NCBI GenBank assembly: GCA_949287085.1
Contig: CASEER010000006.1
Coordinates: 62,001 to 126,000 of the forward strand
DNA length: 64,000 nt
Source of the DNA: an uncultured Coriobacteriaceae bacterium
GTDB taxonomy: Bacteria; Actinomycetota; Coriobacteriia; Coriobacteriales; Coriobacteriaceae
Direction: 5' to 3'
In this document: positions 7,797-16,392 of the stretch, one piece after another
How positions within the stretch are numbered: position 1 is the stretch's first letter
How the letters are laid out: each line of letters begins with the position of its first letter
Notes under the pieces: generated by a model
What the model was told of the DNA's origin: nothing
The model's input: only the letters and a program-made list of their open reading frames with translations
Database searches by the model: none
Program-made: the position numbers and the translations under genes

Positions 7797-8618
7797 ATGT
7801 CCGTTCTCACCCCGCGCGCGGCGCACTTTGCCACTGACGCCGCCGCAACGAGCACGCCCGTGCTCGACGTGCAGCACATCGAGAAAGTCTACGGCAGCCG
7901 CAGCAACGTAACCCACGCGCTGCGCGACGTGTCGTTTACCGTCAATAAGGGCGACTTTGTGGGCATTATGGGCGCGTCGGGTTCGGGCAAGTCGACGCTC
8001 CTTAACTGTGTATCCACCATCGACAGGGTTACGAGCGGTAGCGTGCTCATCAACGGGCAGGACGTTACACGCCTTAAGAGCCAGCAGCTCACCAAGTTTC
8101 GTCGCGAGCAGCTGGGCTTTATCTTCCAAGACTCCAACCTGCTCGACACGCTTACCGCGCGCGAGAACGTGGCTCTGCCGCTCACCATCTGCCGTGTGCC
8201 GGCCAAAGAGGTTTTGACGCGCGTGACCGAGGTCGCAGGACGCCTGGGCATTCGCGAGGCGCTCGACAAGTACCCCTACCAAATGTCGGGTGGTCAGCAG
8301 CAGCGCGTAGCGGCGGCCCGTGCCCTCGTTACGAACCCGGCCATCGTTATGGCGGACGAGCCCACCGGCGCGCTCGATTCCAAGAACGCGCGGCTGCTGC
8401 TCGAGAGCTTTGAGACCATAAACCGCAGCTACCAGGCCACGGTGCTCATGGTCACGCACGACAGCTTTGCCGCGAGCTACACCAAGCGCGTGCTCTTTAT
8501 TCGCGATGGGCGCATCTTTACCGAACTGCGCCGCGGCGGGTCGAGCCGCCAGGAATTCTTCGACCGCATTATGGAAGTCGTTGCCATGATGGGCGGTGAG
8601 GGCTCCGATGCTTTGTAA
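7797..8618 (+). CDS. ABC transporter ATP-binding protein, BceA/SalX type
   Basis: ATPase subunit (273 aa) of an FtsX-type exporter or sensor transporter of the bacitracin/antimicrobial-peptide family. Walker A GASGSGKST near residue 60, Q-loop FQDSN, signature SGGQQQR and Walker [13 protein letters not shown] are intact. The start at 7797 follows CGAAAGGA; the first 20 residues before the ABC domain are not conserved. Its 3' end overlaps the permease gene by 11 nt, so the two are translationally coupled. Bce transporters usually pair with a dedicated histidine kinase and response regulator, which are not present beside this pair. Confidence 0.93.
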   Translation: MSVLTPRAAHFATDAAATSTPVLDVQHIEKVYGSRSNVTHALRDVSFTVNKGDFVGIMGASGSGKSTLLNCVSTIDRVTSGSVLINGQDVTRLKSQQLTKFRREQLGFIFQDSNLLDTLTARENVALPLTICRVPAKEVLTRVTEVAGRLGIREALDKYPYQMSGGQQQRVAAARALVTNPAIVMADEPTGALDSKNARLLLESFETINRSYQATVLMVTHDSFAASYTKRVLFIRDGRIFTELRRGGSSRQEFFDRIMEVVAMMGGEGSDAL

Positions 8619-10809
8619 AATCGCGCTGGGCAACGTGCGCCGTGCGGGCAAGGACTACCTCGTCTACCTGCTCACGCTCACGCTTGCCGTCACGGTGTTC
8701 TATGCGTTTAACACGATCTCTCTGCAGGTCGATATCGCGGGCGTGACCGAGCAAAACGCCGGCATGGGTGATGCCCTGGGCGGCATCATCAGCGGCCTCA
8801 CCATCTTCTTGGGCTTTGTGATGGGCTTCCTCATGGTGTACGCCAACAACTTCATCATGAAGCGCCGCAAGAAGGAATTCGGCCTGTACCAGGTGCTCGG
8901 TATGAGTCGCGGGCAGGTGGCGCGCATCATGGCGCTCGAGACGTTCTTCGTGTCACTCGTGGCGTTTGTGCTCGGTATCCTGTGCGGCCTGGGGCTCTCG
9001 TGGCTCATGGTGTTCTTCACGGCGAGCATCTTCAAGACGCAGATCGCCGATTTCCACTTCTTCTTCTCGTGGGGCGCCTTCGTGCTTACGGTGGGCTGCC
9101 TCGTTGCGATTTTCATCGTGACGCTCATCTTTAACCTGCGCGTGGTGGCGCGGGCAAAGATCATCGACCTCATGAGCGCCTCCCGCCGGAACGAGGTCGT
9201 TCACATGCGGAACCCCTGGATTTCCGCTGTAGTGTTCCTGGTGGGTGCGGTGGCCATCGGCGTGGCGTACGCGCGTCTCCTGCACGACGGCCTGCCCTAC
9301 GACGGTTCGGCCCAGGGCATGCATGCCTTTCTTATCACCACCATCATCGTCGTGGTGGGCACCATCCTCTTTTTCTTTGGGCTTTCGGGCTTTTTGCTCA
9401 AGGTGCTCCAGGCGGCGCGTGGCCTGTACTGGCGCGGCCTCAACATGGTGACGCTCCGCCAGCTCGCGGCAAAGGTGAACACCGTGAGCTTTTCGATGGC
9501 GGTCATCGCGATGATCCTTTTCTTGGCCATCACCTCGGTGACGACAGGTATGTCGCTCGCGAGCGTGATGAACGAGACCGTGGAGCACGGCACGCCGGCG
9601 GATTACTCGCGCATCCTCACGTATTTCGGCCCGCAGTCCGTGAAAGAGATGAACGAGGAAGCTGCGACGCGGGGTGGATCGGGCAAACGCTACACCGTGG
9701 CGACCGAGCCCCTCGATGTGCTGCAGGCGAGCGAGCTCGACACCGTGGATCCCGATGGGGCGGACGCGCGTCCGTTTGACCTCGCATCGATCATCGGTCG
9801 TTCTGTGCAGGTAAATGTGTACGACTCCACGCCGATGGAGAAGAGCGTGCCGCTTGTGACGCTCAAGACCCTGTGCGACGCGGTGAACATGGACCTGCCT
9901 TCGGGTACCGAGACGTCCGATGCGACCGGCCTGGGGCTCGGTATCATGGAGGAGAGTGACTACAACGCCTATCTGCGCTTTCGTGGATTCGACGAGGTCG
10001 ATCTTGGTGAGGATGGTTACCTGATCACGTCCGATATGGGCGCCTCGATCAACGACGTGTACAACGCCGTCATGGCAAAGGGCGTGGACATCGATTTTGC
10101 CGGGCACGAACTGCATCCCGCAGCGGGCGCGGTGGACTACGAGGCGAGCGTGTTCCAGAACGCGATGATGGGCATGAACTCCGGCACCATCGTGGTGCCC
10201 GACGAGCTGGTAGACAACGCCGGGCTGTGCCTCTATTGCAGCTATTTCCTGGGTGACTATGCCGATGGCGTTTCGACCGATAAGGGCGACGCCTTTGTGG
10301 AAGCGCACCGCCGTTACGGCGACCTCGTGAACAACTCTGGCGAGATCGCGGCCTTTTGGGGTGTGGAGGCCACGCGCACCTCGACGTACGAGAGCACGAA
10401 CTCCATGAACGGCCTCATTAGCTACCTGGCCATCTACATCGGCTCGGTGCTTGTGGTGGCGTGCGCCGCGATCGTGACCATCCAGCAGCTCTCTGGCGTT
10501 GCCGATGCGACCGAGAACTACCGCATCCTCTCTGAGTTGGGCTGCGAGCGGCGCGACATCGCGCATTCGGTGCTCACACAGCAGACGGTGTTCTTCGTGT
10601 TCCCGCTCATGCTGGGGATTGCGCATTCGTGCGTGGCACTCTCGGTCATCATCGATCTGGTGGAGCTCTTTGGCGGTATCACGATCGGCGGTGCGGTCGG
10701 GCTCACAGCGGCAATCTTCGTGGTGGCCTACGGTGGGTACTTCTTTGTGACGTACCTTATGAGCAAAGGCATCATCCGCGATGCGACGCGCGTGCGGCGC
10801 AGCTTGTGA
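8608..10809 (+). CDS. FtsX-family permease, BceB type
   Basis: Membrane subunit (733 aa) partnering the upstream ATPase. The architecture is that of BceB: an N-terminal helix, an FtsX module with three helices (residues 50-185), further helices to about 310, a large extracytoplasmic region (about 320-600) that in this family recognises peptide antibiotics or lipid II-cycle complexes, then a C-terminal FtsX module. The start at 8608 (MLCKIALGNVRRAGKDYLVYLL) matches the family; GGTGAGG lies upstream. Its stop is followed by a strong bidirectional terminator shared with the convergent ABC-2 operon. A resistance or detoxification role is likely from family membership but is not proven. Confidence 0.92.
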   Translation: MLCKIALGNVRRAGKDYLVYLLTLTLAVTVFYAFNTISLQVDIAGVTEQNAGMGDALGGIISGLTIFLGFVMGFLMVYANNFIMKRRKKEFGLYQVLGMSRGQVARIMALETFFVSLVAFVLGILCGLGLSWLMVFFTASIFKTQIADFHFFFSWGAFVLTVGCLVAIFIVTLIFNLRVVARAKIIDLMSASRRNEVVHMRNPWISAVVFLVGAVAIGVAYARLLHDGLPYDGSAQGMHAFLITTIIVVVGTILFFFGLSGFLLKVLQAARGLYWRGLNMVTLRQLAAKVNTVSFSMAVIAMILFLAITSVTTGMSLASVMNETVEHGTPADYSRILTYFGPQSVKEMNEEAATRGGSGKRYTVATEPLDVLQASELDTVDPDGADARPFDLASIIGRSVQVNVYDSTPMEKSVPLVTLKTLCDAVNMDLPSGTETSDATGLGLGIMEESDYNAYLRFRGFDEVDLGEDGYLITSDMGASINDVYNAVMAKGVDIDFAGHELHPAAGAVDYEASVFQNAMMGMNSGTIVVPDELVDNAGLCLYCSYFLGDYADGVSTDKGDAFVEAHRRYGDLVNNSGEIAAFWGVEATRTSTYESTNSMNGLISYLAIYIGSVLVVACAAIVTIQQLSGVADATENYRILSELGCERRDIAHSVLTQQTVFFVFPLMLGIAHSCVALSVIIDLVELFGGITIGGAVGLTAAIFVVAYGGYFFVTYLMSKGIIRDATRVRRSL

Positions 10810-10828
10810 TGCATATGGGTTAGGTTTG

Positions 10829-10860
10829 GTGCGGGTGGATCCTGGTGGATCCACCCGCAC
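10829..10860. terminator. Bidirectional terminator between convergent ABC operons
   Basis: A perfect 14-bp stem (10829-10842 GTGCGGGTGGATCC with 10847-10860) closes on a TGGT loop. It abuts the stop codon of the minus-strand permease and ends the plus-strand BceB gene. Confidence 0.85.
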
Positions 10861-12501
10861 TTATGCTAAACGCACGGCGCGGCACGTGAAGCGGAAGACG
10901 AGCCAGCCGCCGATGATGCCGAGCGCGCCGACGCCGAGGTTCCACAGCATGCCCGCCGTGACACCCAGCTCGAGCGAGAGCACAAAGCTCGCGGCGCCGC
11001 CTCCAAAGGCGAGCACCATGCCGCCCAGTACGACGACCATGATGGGGAAGCCGCGCTTGACGACCTCGTTTGGCGACATCCACGAGAGGTTGGGTTTGCG
11101 CGCGTCGCTCGAGAGCCCGATGCTCACCATGAGGAAGAACACGCCGAAGCCCGTGACGAGCACCTCGACCGCGCCGAACGCATCGATCTGGCCGCTCGCG
11201 AACAGCACGATGACGCTCACTGCGAGCGTCGCCGCGACGGGCAGCGCGTTCGACGCAAGCTTTGCGCCCAGGATGGTGCGCGCGGGCAGCGGTGCGGCGG
11301 CGAGAATCCATGAGTTCTTTCCCTCGATGGAGACGGAGCACGCCGCGCTCGGGCACATGATGCTGCAGAACGCGAAGATCCAGGGGAGGACGTTCGCCAC
11401 GAACCCCGAAATGGCGCGGTATTCTGCCGGGCTCAGCTCCACCCCGTCGATGACGCCTGAGCCTAGGATACCCTCGAGCCCCACCACGCTCAGAGCGACG
11501 GCGATAACGAGCATGAACAGGTACCCGAACAGGCAGTTGAACGCGTAGGACGGGATGCCCAGCAGTGTGCGGTACTCCTTGAGGACGATGGCCTTGAAGG
11601 GCGAAGCGGTGCGCCCGCTACGGTGTCGTAACTCGTCGGCGGTGAGGGCGCGCGCCCGGGTGCGGGCGGTGAGCGCGGCATTGATGCGCAGGTAGTTGCG
11701 CTGGATGATTTCGAGCGCGAGTGCAGGGATGGCGATGGAGATGCCAACAAACGCAGCGAGGCCGGCGACCGACCCGCTTGCCGCGGCCTCGCCCATCCAG
11801 GCAGCGGGCGGCCATCCCAGGTTGAGCAGGCTACTCATCGCTGCGATGCCGTCTGCGAGCTGCGCCATGGCGGCGTTGCCGTCCGCGCCCGCGGTGAACG
11901 AGAACCCGTACAGTGCGACAACGAGCGCCGTGAACACGACGAGCGCGATAATGATGTAGACGAGGTTCGCATGACGGAAGCGCGAGGCGACTGCGTTTAC
12001 CCCAAAGGCGAGGAAGGTTGCGATGGCAGTGGGGACGGCAGGCGCGAGCAACACGCTCAGCATCGCACAGACGACCGTCCACGGGGTGCACGCCGCGCAG
12101 GCGAGGTAGACCGCCCACAGCGGCACGGAGGCGATGGCGCCTATGAATGTTGCGCTCGCGTAGAGCGCCGTCACGCGCGCCGCCACCACGGTGCGCCGCG
12201 GCACGGGCAGCGCCATGACGAGGTCAAAGTCCGTGAGACCAAAGAGCGTGCCGTTGGCCTTGAGGAACGTGAAGACCACGCCTGCGAGCGCACTAAGGGC
12301 GACCGCAAAGGCGGGAAGGGCGTCGGCAAGGCCATAGCTCACGAGCATGAGGCCGAGGATTGCCAGGTAGAGCGCTGCAAAAGCAACAAGGAGCACGCCG
12401 AGGAACACAGTGAGCACCAGCCCGGCGCGGCGCGACCTCGGGGTAAGCGAGTAGGCGAGCGCATGCAGCTGCACGCGCATGAGAATGAGGAAGTTGTGCA
12501 T
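10861..12501 (-). CDS. ABC-2-type exporter permease
   Basis: Polytopic membrane protein (546 aa) with about twelve hydrophobic segments. The N-terminal half starts MHNFLILMRVQL, followed by a pair of helices. GGGAGGAA precedes the ATG at 12501. It lies 12 nt after the ATPase gene on the same strand, so the pair forms a transporter. Such permeases with an unclear substrate are usually annotated as ABC-2 exporters (drug, bacteriocin or lipid export). No substrate can be assigned. Operon order is RHH regulator, ATPase, permease. Confidence 0.85.
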   Translation of the reverse strand: MHNFLILMRVQLHALAYSLTPRSRRAGLVLTVFLGVLLVAFAALYLAILGLMLVSYGLADALPAFAVALSALAGVVFTFLKANGTLFGLTDFDLVMALPVPRRTVVAARVTALYASATFIGAIASVPLWAVYLACAACTPWTVVCAMLSVLLAPAVPTAIATFLAFGVNAVASRFRHANLVYIIIALVVFTALVVALYGFSFTAGADGNAAMAQLADGIAAMSSLLNLGWPPAAWMGEAAASGSVAGLAAFVGISIAIPALALEIIQRNYLRINAALTARTRARALTADELRHRSGRTASPFKAIVLKEYRTLLGIPSYAFNCLFGYLFMLVIAVALSVVGLEGILGSGVIDGVELSPAEYRAISGFVANVLPWIFAFCSIMCPSAACSVSIEGKNSWILAAAPLPARTILGAKLASNALPVAATLAVSVIVLFASGQIDAFGAVEVLVTGFGVFFLMVSIGLSSDARKPNLSWMSPNEVVKRGFPIMVVVLGGMVLAFGGGAASFVLSLELGVTAGMLWNLGVGALGIIGGWLVFRFTCRAVRLA

Positions 12502-12513
12502 GGGTTCCTCCCG

Positions 12514-13356
12514 CTACCGCTGCTGGGACGGGGTGCCGGCAGGGCGGACGCTCGGGGTTTCCGCAGCTGCGTTTTGGTCGCCGCTCGCGTTCGGGTCGCC
12601 TTCTGCGGTGCTCACGGCCCTGCCGTCGTCCTCGGTGAGCTCCAGAAAGACCTCCTCGAGGGTGTCGTCGCCGCGCACCTCCTCGGTCGTGCCGGCGGCG
12701 ATGATCTGGCCGTGGCGGATGATGGCGACCTTGTTGCAGAGCTTCTCGACCACCTCGAGCACGTGCGACGAGAAGAAGACCGCGCCGCCGCGCCCCGCGA
12801 GCTCGTGGAGCATGCGCTTGAGCTCGTGCGCGGCAAGCGGGTCGAGGCCGACGAATGGCTCGTCGAGCACCAGGAGCCGGGGCTCGTGGATGAGCGCACC
12901 GATGACGACGAGCTTCTGCCGCATGCCGTGGCTGTAGCTGGCGACGGGGCTCGAGAGTGCGTCGGTGAGCTCGAGGCGCCGTGCGTACTCCTCGATGCGG
13001 AGCTGTCGGTCGCGCACGGGCACCTCAAAGATGTCGGCGATAAACGTGAGGTACTGGATGCCGGTCATGAAGTCGTAGACATCCGGGTTGTCCGGCACGT
13101 AGGCGCAGAGGCGCTTTGCCGCGACGGGGTCTGCGGTGACGTCGATGCCCGCCACGCGGATGCTGCCGCCGTCGATGGGCTGCACGCCCACGATCGAGCG
13201 GATGAGCGTGGTCTTGCCCGCGCCGTTATGGCCGATGAAGCCGTAAATGTCACCGGGTTCGACGGTGAGGGAGAGGTCGCGCACCGCGACGGTGTCGCCG
13301 TAGCGCTTCTGAAAGTGGGAGATTTCCAAGACGGGGTTCTGACGTAAGGGTTCCAT
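12514..13356 (-). CDS. ABC transporter ATP-binding protein (ABC-2/CcmA type)
   Basis: ATPase (280 aa) driving the adjacent ABC-2 permease. Walker A GHNGAGKTT near residue 40, Walker B LLVLDEPFVGLD, and signature SYSHGMRQKL: the SHGM form instead of SGGQ is common in this subfamily. The C-terminal 50 residues are low complexity (Ala/Pro/Asp-rich) and dispensable-looking. AGGAGG precedes the ATG at 13356. Confidence 0.93.
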   Translation of the reverse strand: MEPLRQNPVLEISHFQKRYGDTVAVRDLSLTVEPGDIYGFIGHNGAGKTTLIRSIVGVQPIDGGSIRVAGIDVTADPVAAKRLCAYVPDNPDVYDFMTGIQYLTFIADIFEVPVRDRQLRIEEYARRLELTDALSSPVASYSHGMRQKLVVIGALIHEPRLLVLDEPFVGLDPLAAHELKRMLHELAGRGGAVFFSSHVLEVVEKLCNKVAIIRHGQIIAAGTTEEVRGDDTLEEVFLELTEDDGRAVSTAEGDPNASGDQNAAAETPSVRPAGTPSQQR

Positions 13357-13451
13357 AATGCCTCCTGGGCGTCGTGTTCAGGCGTGGTGGGCATGGTGCG
13401 CGCCCATCGATGCGGGGTCCGGCAGGGCGCTCCTCCTCGCCAGCGCGCAGG

Positions 13452-13652
13452 TCACGCTGGGGGCTGCGGAGACGATGGAGAGGGTTCGCCCCCCCCGGAG
13501 CCCTGTTTGGGCAGGCGGCCGTAGCGCTTGAGCGCATCGCGCAAGATCCATTCCACCTGCCCGTTGGCGCTGCGCATCTCGTCATCTGCCCAGCGCTGGA
13601 CAGCCTCCCAGATGGTGGGGTCAATGCGGAGTGGATACTGTTTGCGTGCCAT
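13452..13652 (-). CDS. Ribbon-helix-helix (Arc/CopG-like) DNA-binding protein
   Basis: A 66-aa protein. Residues 1-45 (MARKQYPLRIDPTIWEAVQRWADDEM..., then NGQVEWILRDALKRYG) have the beta-strand plus two-helix pattern of RHH regulators such as Arc; the PLRID strand would contact DNA. The tail is Gly/Ser/Pro-rich and disordered. It lies 95 nt upstream of the ABC ATPase on the same strand and probably represses its own ABC operon. An antitoxin role is less likely since no toxin gene adjoins it. Confidence 0.75.
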   Translation of the reverse strand: MARKQYPLRIDPTIWEAVQRWADDEMRSANGQVEWILRDALKRYGRLPKQGSGGGEPSPSSPQPPA

Positions 13653-13874
13653 GTCGGTCACCTGCTTTACGGGCTGTATGCAAACCACGGGAGAGGGGTC
13701 ACTGCCAGAACGATTTCTACAGCGCCTTTCTTGCTGGCGGCGATGAACCGCGGTCCGTGTTACTCATGCTCTTAAATAATGATTATCCGAGTCTGTATTG
13801 GTCGTGTGCTGAGCTGGTGAACCGTTCCCTAAGCGCGCATTCTCGCGGCCGAAGGCGGGGATAAGCCACCTGAA

Positions 13875-13975
13875 GGCGTTCCCAGGCACCGCAGATTGCC
13901 CCGAAAACCAAGGGCGTACGCCTGTGGTGCGGCGCCCGCGGGTTTGAGGGGCAAGGTGCGGTGCCTGGGAACGCC
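13875..13975. repeat. 101-nt interrupted palindrome downstream of the SPFH gene
   Basis: The outer arms are a perfect 19-bp inverted repeat (13875-13893 with 13957-13975). Pairing continues inward: TTGCCCC with GGGGCAA, AAACC with GGTTT, GGGCG with CGCCC, separated by small GA/GG and GA/GA internal loops. The structure ends 1 nt before the SPFH stop codon. It is far longer than a simple terminator. The remaining intergenic sequence (13653-13874) shows nothing recognisable. Confidence 0.8.
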
Positions 13976-13976
13976 A

Positions 13977-15011
13977 TTAGTACAGCGAACCTGCGTTGAC
14001 GATCGGGTGCGCCTCGCTCTCGCCGCAGAGCACGACCATCAGGTTCGACGCCATCTGCGCCTTGCGCTCCTCGTCAAGCTCAATCTTGCCGTGCTGGCCC
14101 AACTCATCCACGGCCATCTCGACCATAGTAACGGCGCCTTCGACAATCTTCTTTCGTGCGGCAATGACGGCTTCGGCCTGCTGGCGGCGGAGCATGGCCT
14201 GTGCAATCTCGGGCGCATAGGCCAGGTGTGTCAGGCGTGCGTCGTCAACGGCCACGCCGGCGGGTGCGAGACGCTGCGTGAGCTCGTGCTTAAGCGCCGT
14301 CGAGACCTCCTCAATATTGGAGCGCAGCGTGATGGCGTCCATGGAGTCCGAGCTGTCCTCCGCGTGGTCGTAGGCGTAGATGCTTGCCACGTGGCGCAGC
14401 GCCGTCTCGGCCTGCGTAGCCACAAACTGCTCGTAGTTGTCCACGTCAAAGAGTGCCTTGGCAGTGTCGGCCACGTGCCACACCACCACGTTGGCAATCT
14501 CGATGGGGTTGCCCATCTTGTCGTTGACCTTCAGGATGTCGCCGTTGAGCGTGCGAGCGCGCACCGAAACCTTGGTGGAAAGGCCGTCGGCCGTCTTGGC
14601 TGCCACCTCAATGGATTTGCCGAGCGAAAGTCCGCTTTTGGTAACGGTCGACGCCACGGCGTCCTCGGCGGCGGAGTTGCCGCCCATGCTGCGGCTGTAG
14701 AAGGGGTTTGCCCAGCGGAAGCCCTCGTCGCGGACGGTGCCCTTGTAGTTGCCAAACAGAATGCACACGCGCGCCTGGCCCGGCTGCAGGGTAAAGAAGC
14801 CAGAAACAGGAATCCAGATCAGGCAGAAGGCGGTGATGCTGAGCCCCAGACCCCAGCAATACAGCGGGCTCGCGGGCACACCAGCGTCCTCGGCGCTTGC
14901 AAGCCCCACGATGCTGAAAATAAACGCGGCGATAATGGCCACGAAGGCGACCAGAATGGCTGCCAACATGCCCCAGCCCGAAGCGGCTTTGATCTTCTTT
15001 TCCACGCTCAT
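13977..15011 (-). CDS. SPFH-domain (stomatin/prohibitin-like) membrane protein
   Basis: 344 aa. Two hydrophobic segments (about 12-38 and 48-70) are followed by an SPFH/Band 7 domain (about 75-260: FTLQPGQARVCILFGNYKGTVRDEGFRW onward) and a C-terminal helical region ending in LDEERKAQMASNLMVVLCGE. SPFH proteins oligomerise on the membrane and organise microdomains or regulate proteases. The start at 15011 (MSVEKKIKAASGWGM) is preceded by AAAGGAAC; the frame extends upstream without homology. Monocistronic, with a promoter/operator at 15187-15215 and the large palindrome at its 3' end. Confidence 0.9.
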   Translation of the reverse strand: MSVEKKIKAASGWGMLAAILVAFVAIIAAFIFSIVGLASAEDAGVPASPLYCWGLGLSITAFCLIWIPVSGFFTLQPGQARVCILFGNYKGTVRDEGFRWANPFYSRSMGGNSAAEDAVASTVTKSGLSLGKSIEVAAKTADGLSTKVSVRARTLNGDILKVNDKMGNPIEIANVVVWHVADTAKALFDVDNYEQFVATQAETALRHVASIYAYDHAEDSSDSMDAITLRSNIEEVSTALKHELTQRLAPAGVAVDDARLTHLAYAPEIAQAMLRRQQAEAVIAARKKIVEGAVTMVEMAVDELGQHGKIELDEERKAQMASNLMVVLCGESEAHPIVNAGSLY

Positions 15012-15186
15012 GGAAGTTCCTTTCGCGAAGCGCCTCGGCCGGCGTGACGGCGAGGCGTTGCCCCAAATATTCCTCGGGGGGGGGCGACTCCCCGACCGCA
15101 GTCTTTTTTTCGGGTTCCGGTTAAGGGAACACGACATTCGTGGTGCGACGAGCCGCTGTAGTTCCCATGACCCCTGCGGTGATGCC

Positions 15187-15215
15187 ATTGTGATATCACA
15201 TTGAGTTCATGTCAA
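15187..15215 (-). promoter_or_regulatory. Promoter and operator-like palindrome of the SPFH gene
   Basis: On the minus strand a perfect TTGACA (-35, 15210-15215) is followed after 17 nt by CACAAT (-10, 15187-15192). A perfect 12-bp palindrome TGTGATATCACA (15189-15200) overlaps the -10, as expected for a repressor site. Confidence 0.6.
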
Positions 15216-15702
15216 CGACCGTTCGCCGATTGGCGGGCGGTAGGCGTGCGGCTTGAAGAGAAGCGATGACCTGCGGTTCCACGCGCTGTCAAGCGCTTCC
15301 ACTGTGCATGATGCAGGATGGCGACGAAGATGTAGCCAGCCTGAAGGCGAGGAGCTGGACGGCGGGTGGCCACCGCATCACTTCTTAGCGAGATTGGAGG
15401 GCTGCGTCTGCGGTCGTTTGCCAAAAGCTGAGCGGTAAATGTTGGCTACGGCGAGCCCAGAGGCCCCGCGCTACGAAAAAACCACACCCTTGCCCCATCT
15501 CATGCCAAATCGCTGCCGGTAACAGCAGGGGGCTATGGTATTCTCAAAGTCGAATATGTTCTCGGTAAACGGTCAAAAATGCGACGCGAGCGTCAATTTC
15601 ACCGGCCGCTCTCAACCGGTGTGTTCGCGTTCCGCGCCGTATGCCCATAGCCGAGCGAGCTAGTCGGCACCTGCCGACGCGAACAAGGAGCGTGGTTACA
15701 CG
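15216..15702. other. Intergenic region upstream of pfl
   Basis: No gene is recognised; short open frames lack ribosome binding sites and similarity. A small hairpin (GTCGGC pairing with GCCGAC, 15663-15678) lies just before the pfl ribosome binding site AAGGAG (15685-15690). No convincing FNR-type site was found, though pfl is normally induced by anoxia. Confidence 0.4.
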
Positions 15703-16392
15703 ATGCAGGAAGCATGGGAAGGCTTCGAGGGCGGCACCTGGACCAGCGAGGTTGACGTCCGCGACTTTATCCAGCGCAACTACACCCCCTATGAAGGCGA
15801 TGAGTCGTTCCTCGCGGGTCCCACCGAGCGCACCAACAAGCTCTGGGATTACGTTATGGGCCTCCTTACCAAGGAGCGCGAGAAGGGCGGCTGCCTCGAC
15901 ATGGACACCAAGGTGGTCACGGGTATCGTGAGCCACCCCGCCGGCTACATTGATCCTGAGCATCCCGAGTACGAGACCATCGTTGGTCTGCAGACCGACA
16001 AGCCGCTTAAGCGCGCCCTGCACGTTAACGGCGGTATTCGCATTTCGATGCAGGCGGCCGAGCAGCACGGCTACCACATCGACGACGACGTGGTGGAGAA
16101 CTACACCTTCCGTCGCAAGACCCACAACCAGGGCGTCTTTGACGTTTACACCCCCGAGATGCGCGCGTGCCGTTCGTCGCACATCATCACCGGCCTGCCC
16201 GACGGCTACGGCCGCGGTCGCATTATTGGTGACTACCGCCGCGTGGCCCTCTACGGCGTGGACTTCCTGATCAAGGACAAGGAAGCCCAGAAGGCCTCGA
16301 CCCCCGTGGTCATGACCGAGGACAACATCCGCGACCGCGAGGAGCTGCAGGAGCAGATCCGCGCCCTCGGCGAGCTCAAGATGTCAAGATGA
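15703..16392 (+). CDS. pflB: Pyruvate formate-lyase, N-terminal part (frame-interrupted)
   Basis: 229 aa matching the N-terminal third of pyruvate formate-lyase, which converts pyruvate and CoA to acetyl-CoA and formate in anaerobic fermentation. [44 protein letters not shown] and [18 protein letters not shown] are nearly invariant in PFL. The frame ends at 16390-16392 inside an 8-bp tandem duplication; removing one copy restores ...[20 protein letters not shown], which aligns without a gap to Escherichia coli PFL. The stop TGA overlaps an ATG (16389) that opens the next frame, so reinitiation could yield two polypeptides. The start at 15703 has AAGGAG 12 nt upstream, a long spacing. Whether the break is natural or an assembly error cannot be told here. 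Confidence 0.88.
   Translation: MQEAWEGFEGGTWTSEVDVRDFIQRNYTPYEGDESFLAGPTERTNKLWDYVMGLLTKEREKGGCLDMDTKVVTGIVSHPAGYIDPEHPEYETIVGLQTDKPLKRALHVNGGIRISMQAAEQHGYHIDDDVVENYTFRRKTHNQGVFDVYTPEMRACRSSHIITGLPDGYGRGRIIGDYRRVALYGVDFLIKDKEAQKASTPVVMTEDNIRDREELQEQIRALGELKMSR
16376..16391. repeat. 8-bp tandem duplication interrupting pfl
   Basis: TCAAGATG occurs twice head to tail (16376-16383 and 16384-16391). One copy shifts the reading frame of pyruvate formate-lyase. Deleting either copy gives a single continuous frame from 15703 to 17807. Confidence 0.95.

Noticed and set aside
8953-10860. 635-residue open frame antisense to BceB
   Set aside because: No recognisable domain; it runs through the terminator hairpin and opposes a well-supported gene.
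13452-13652. RHH gene as the antitoxin of a toxin-antitoxin pair
   Set aside because: No small toxin gene lies next to it; spacing and strand link it to the ABC operon.
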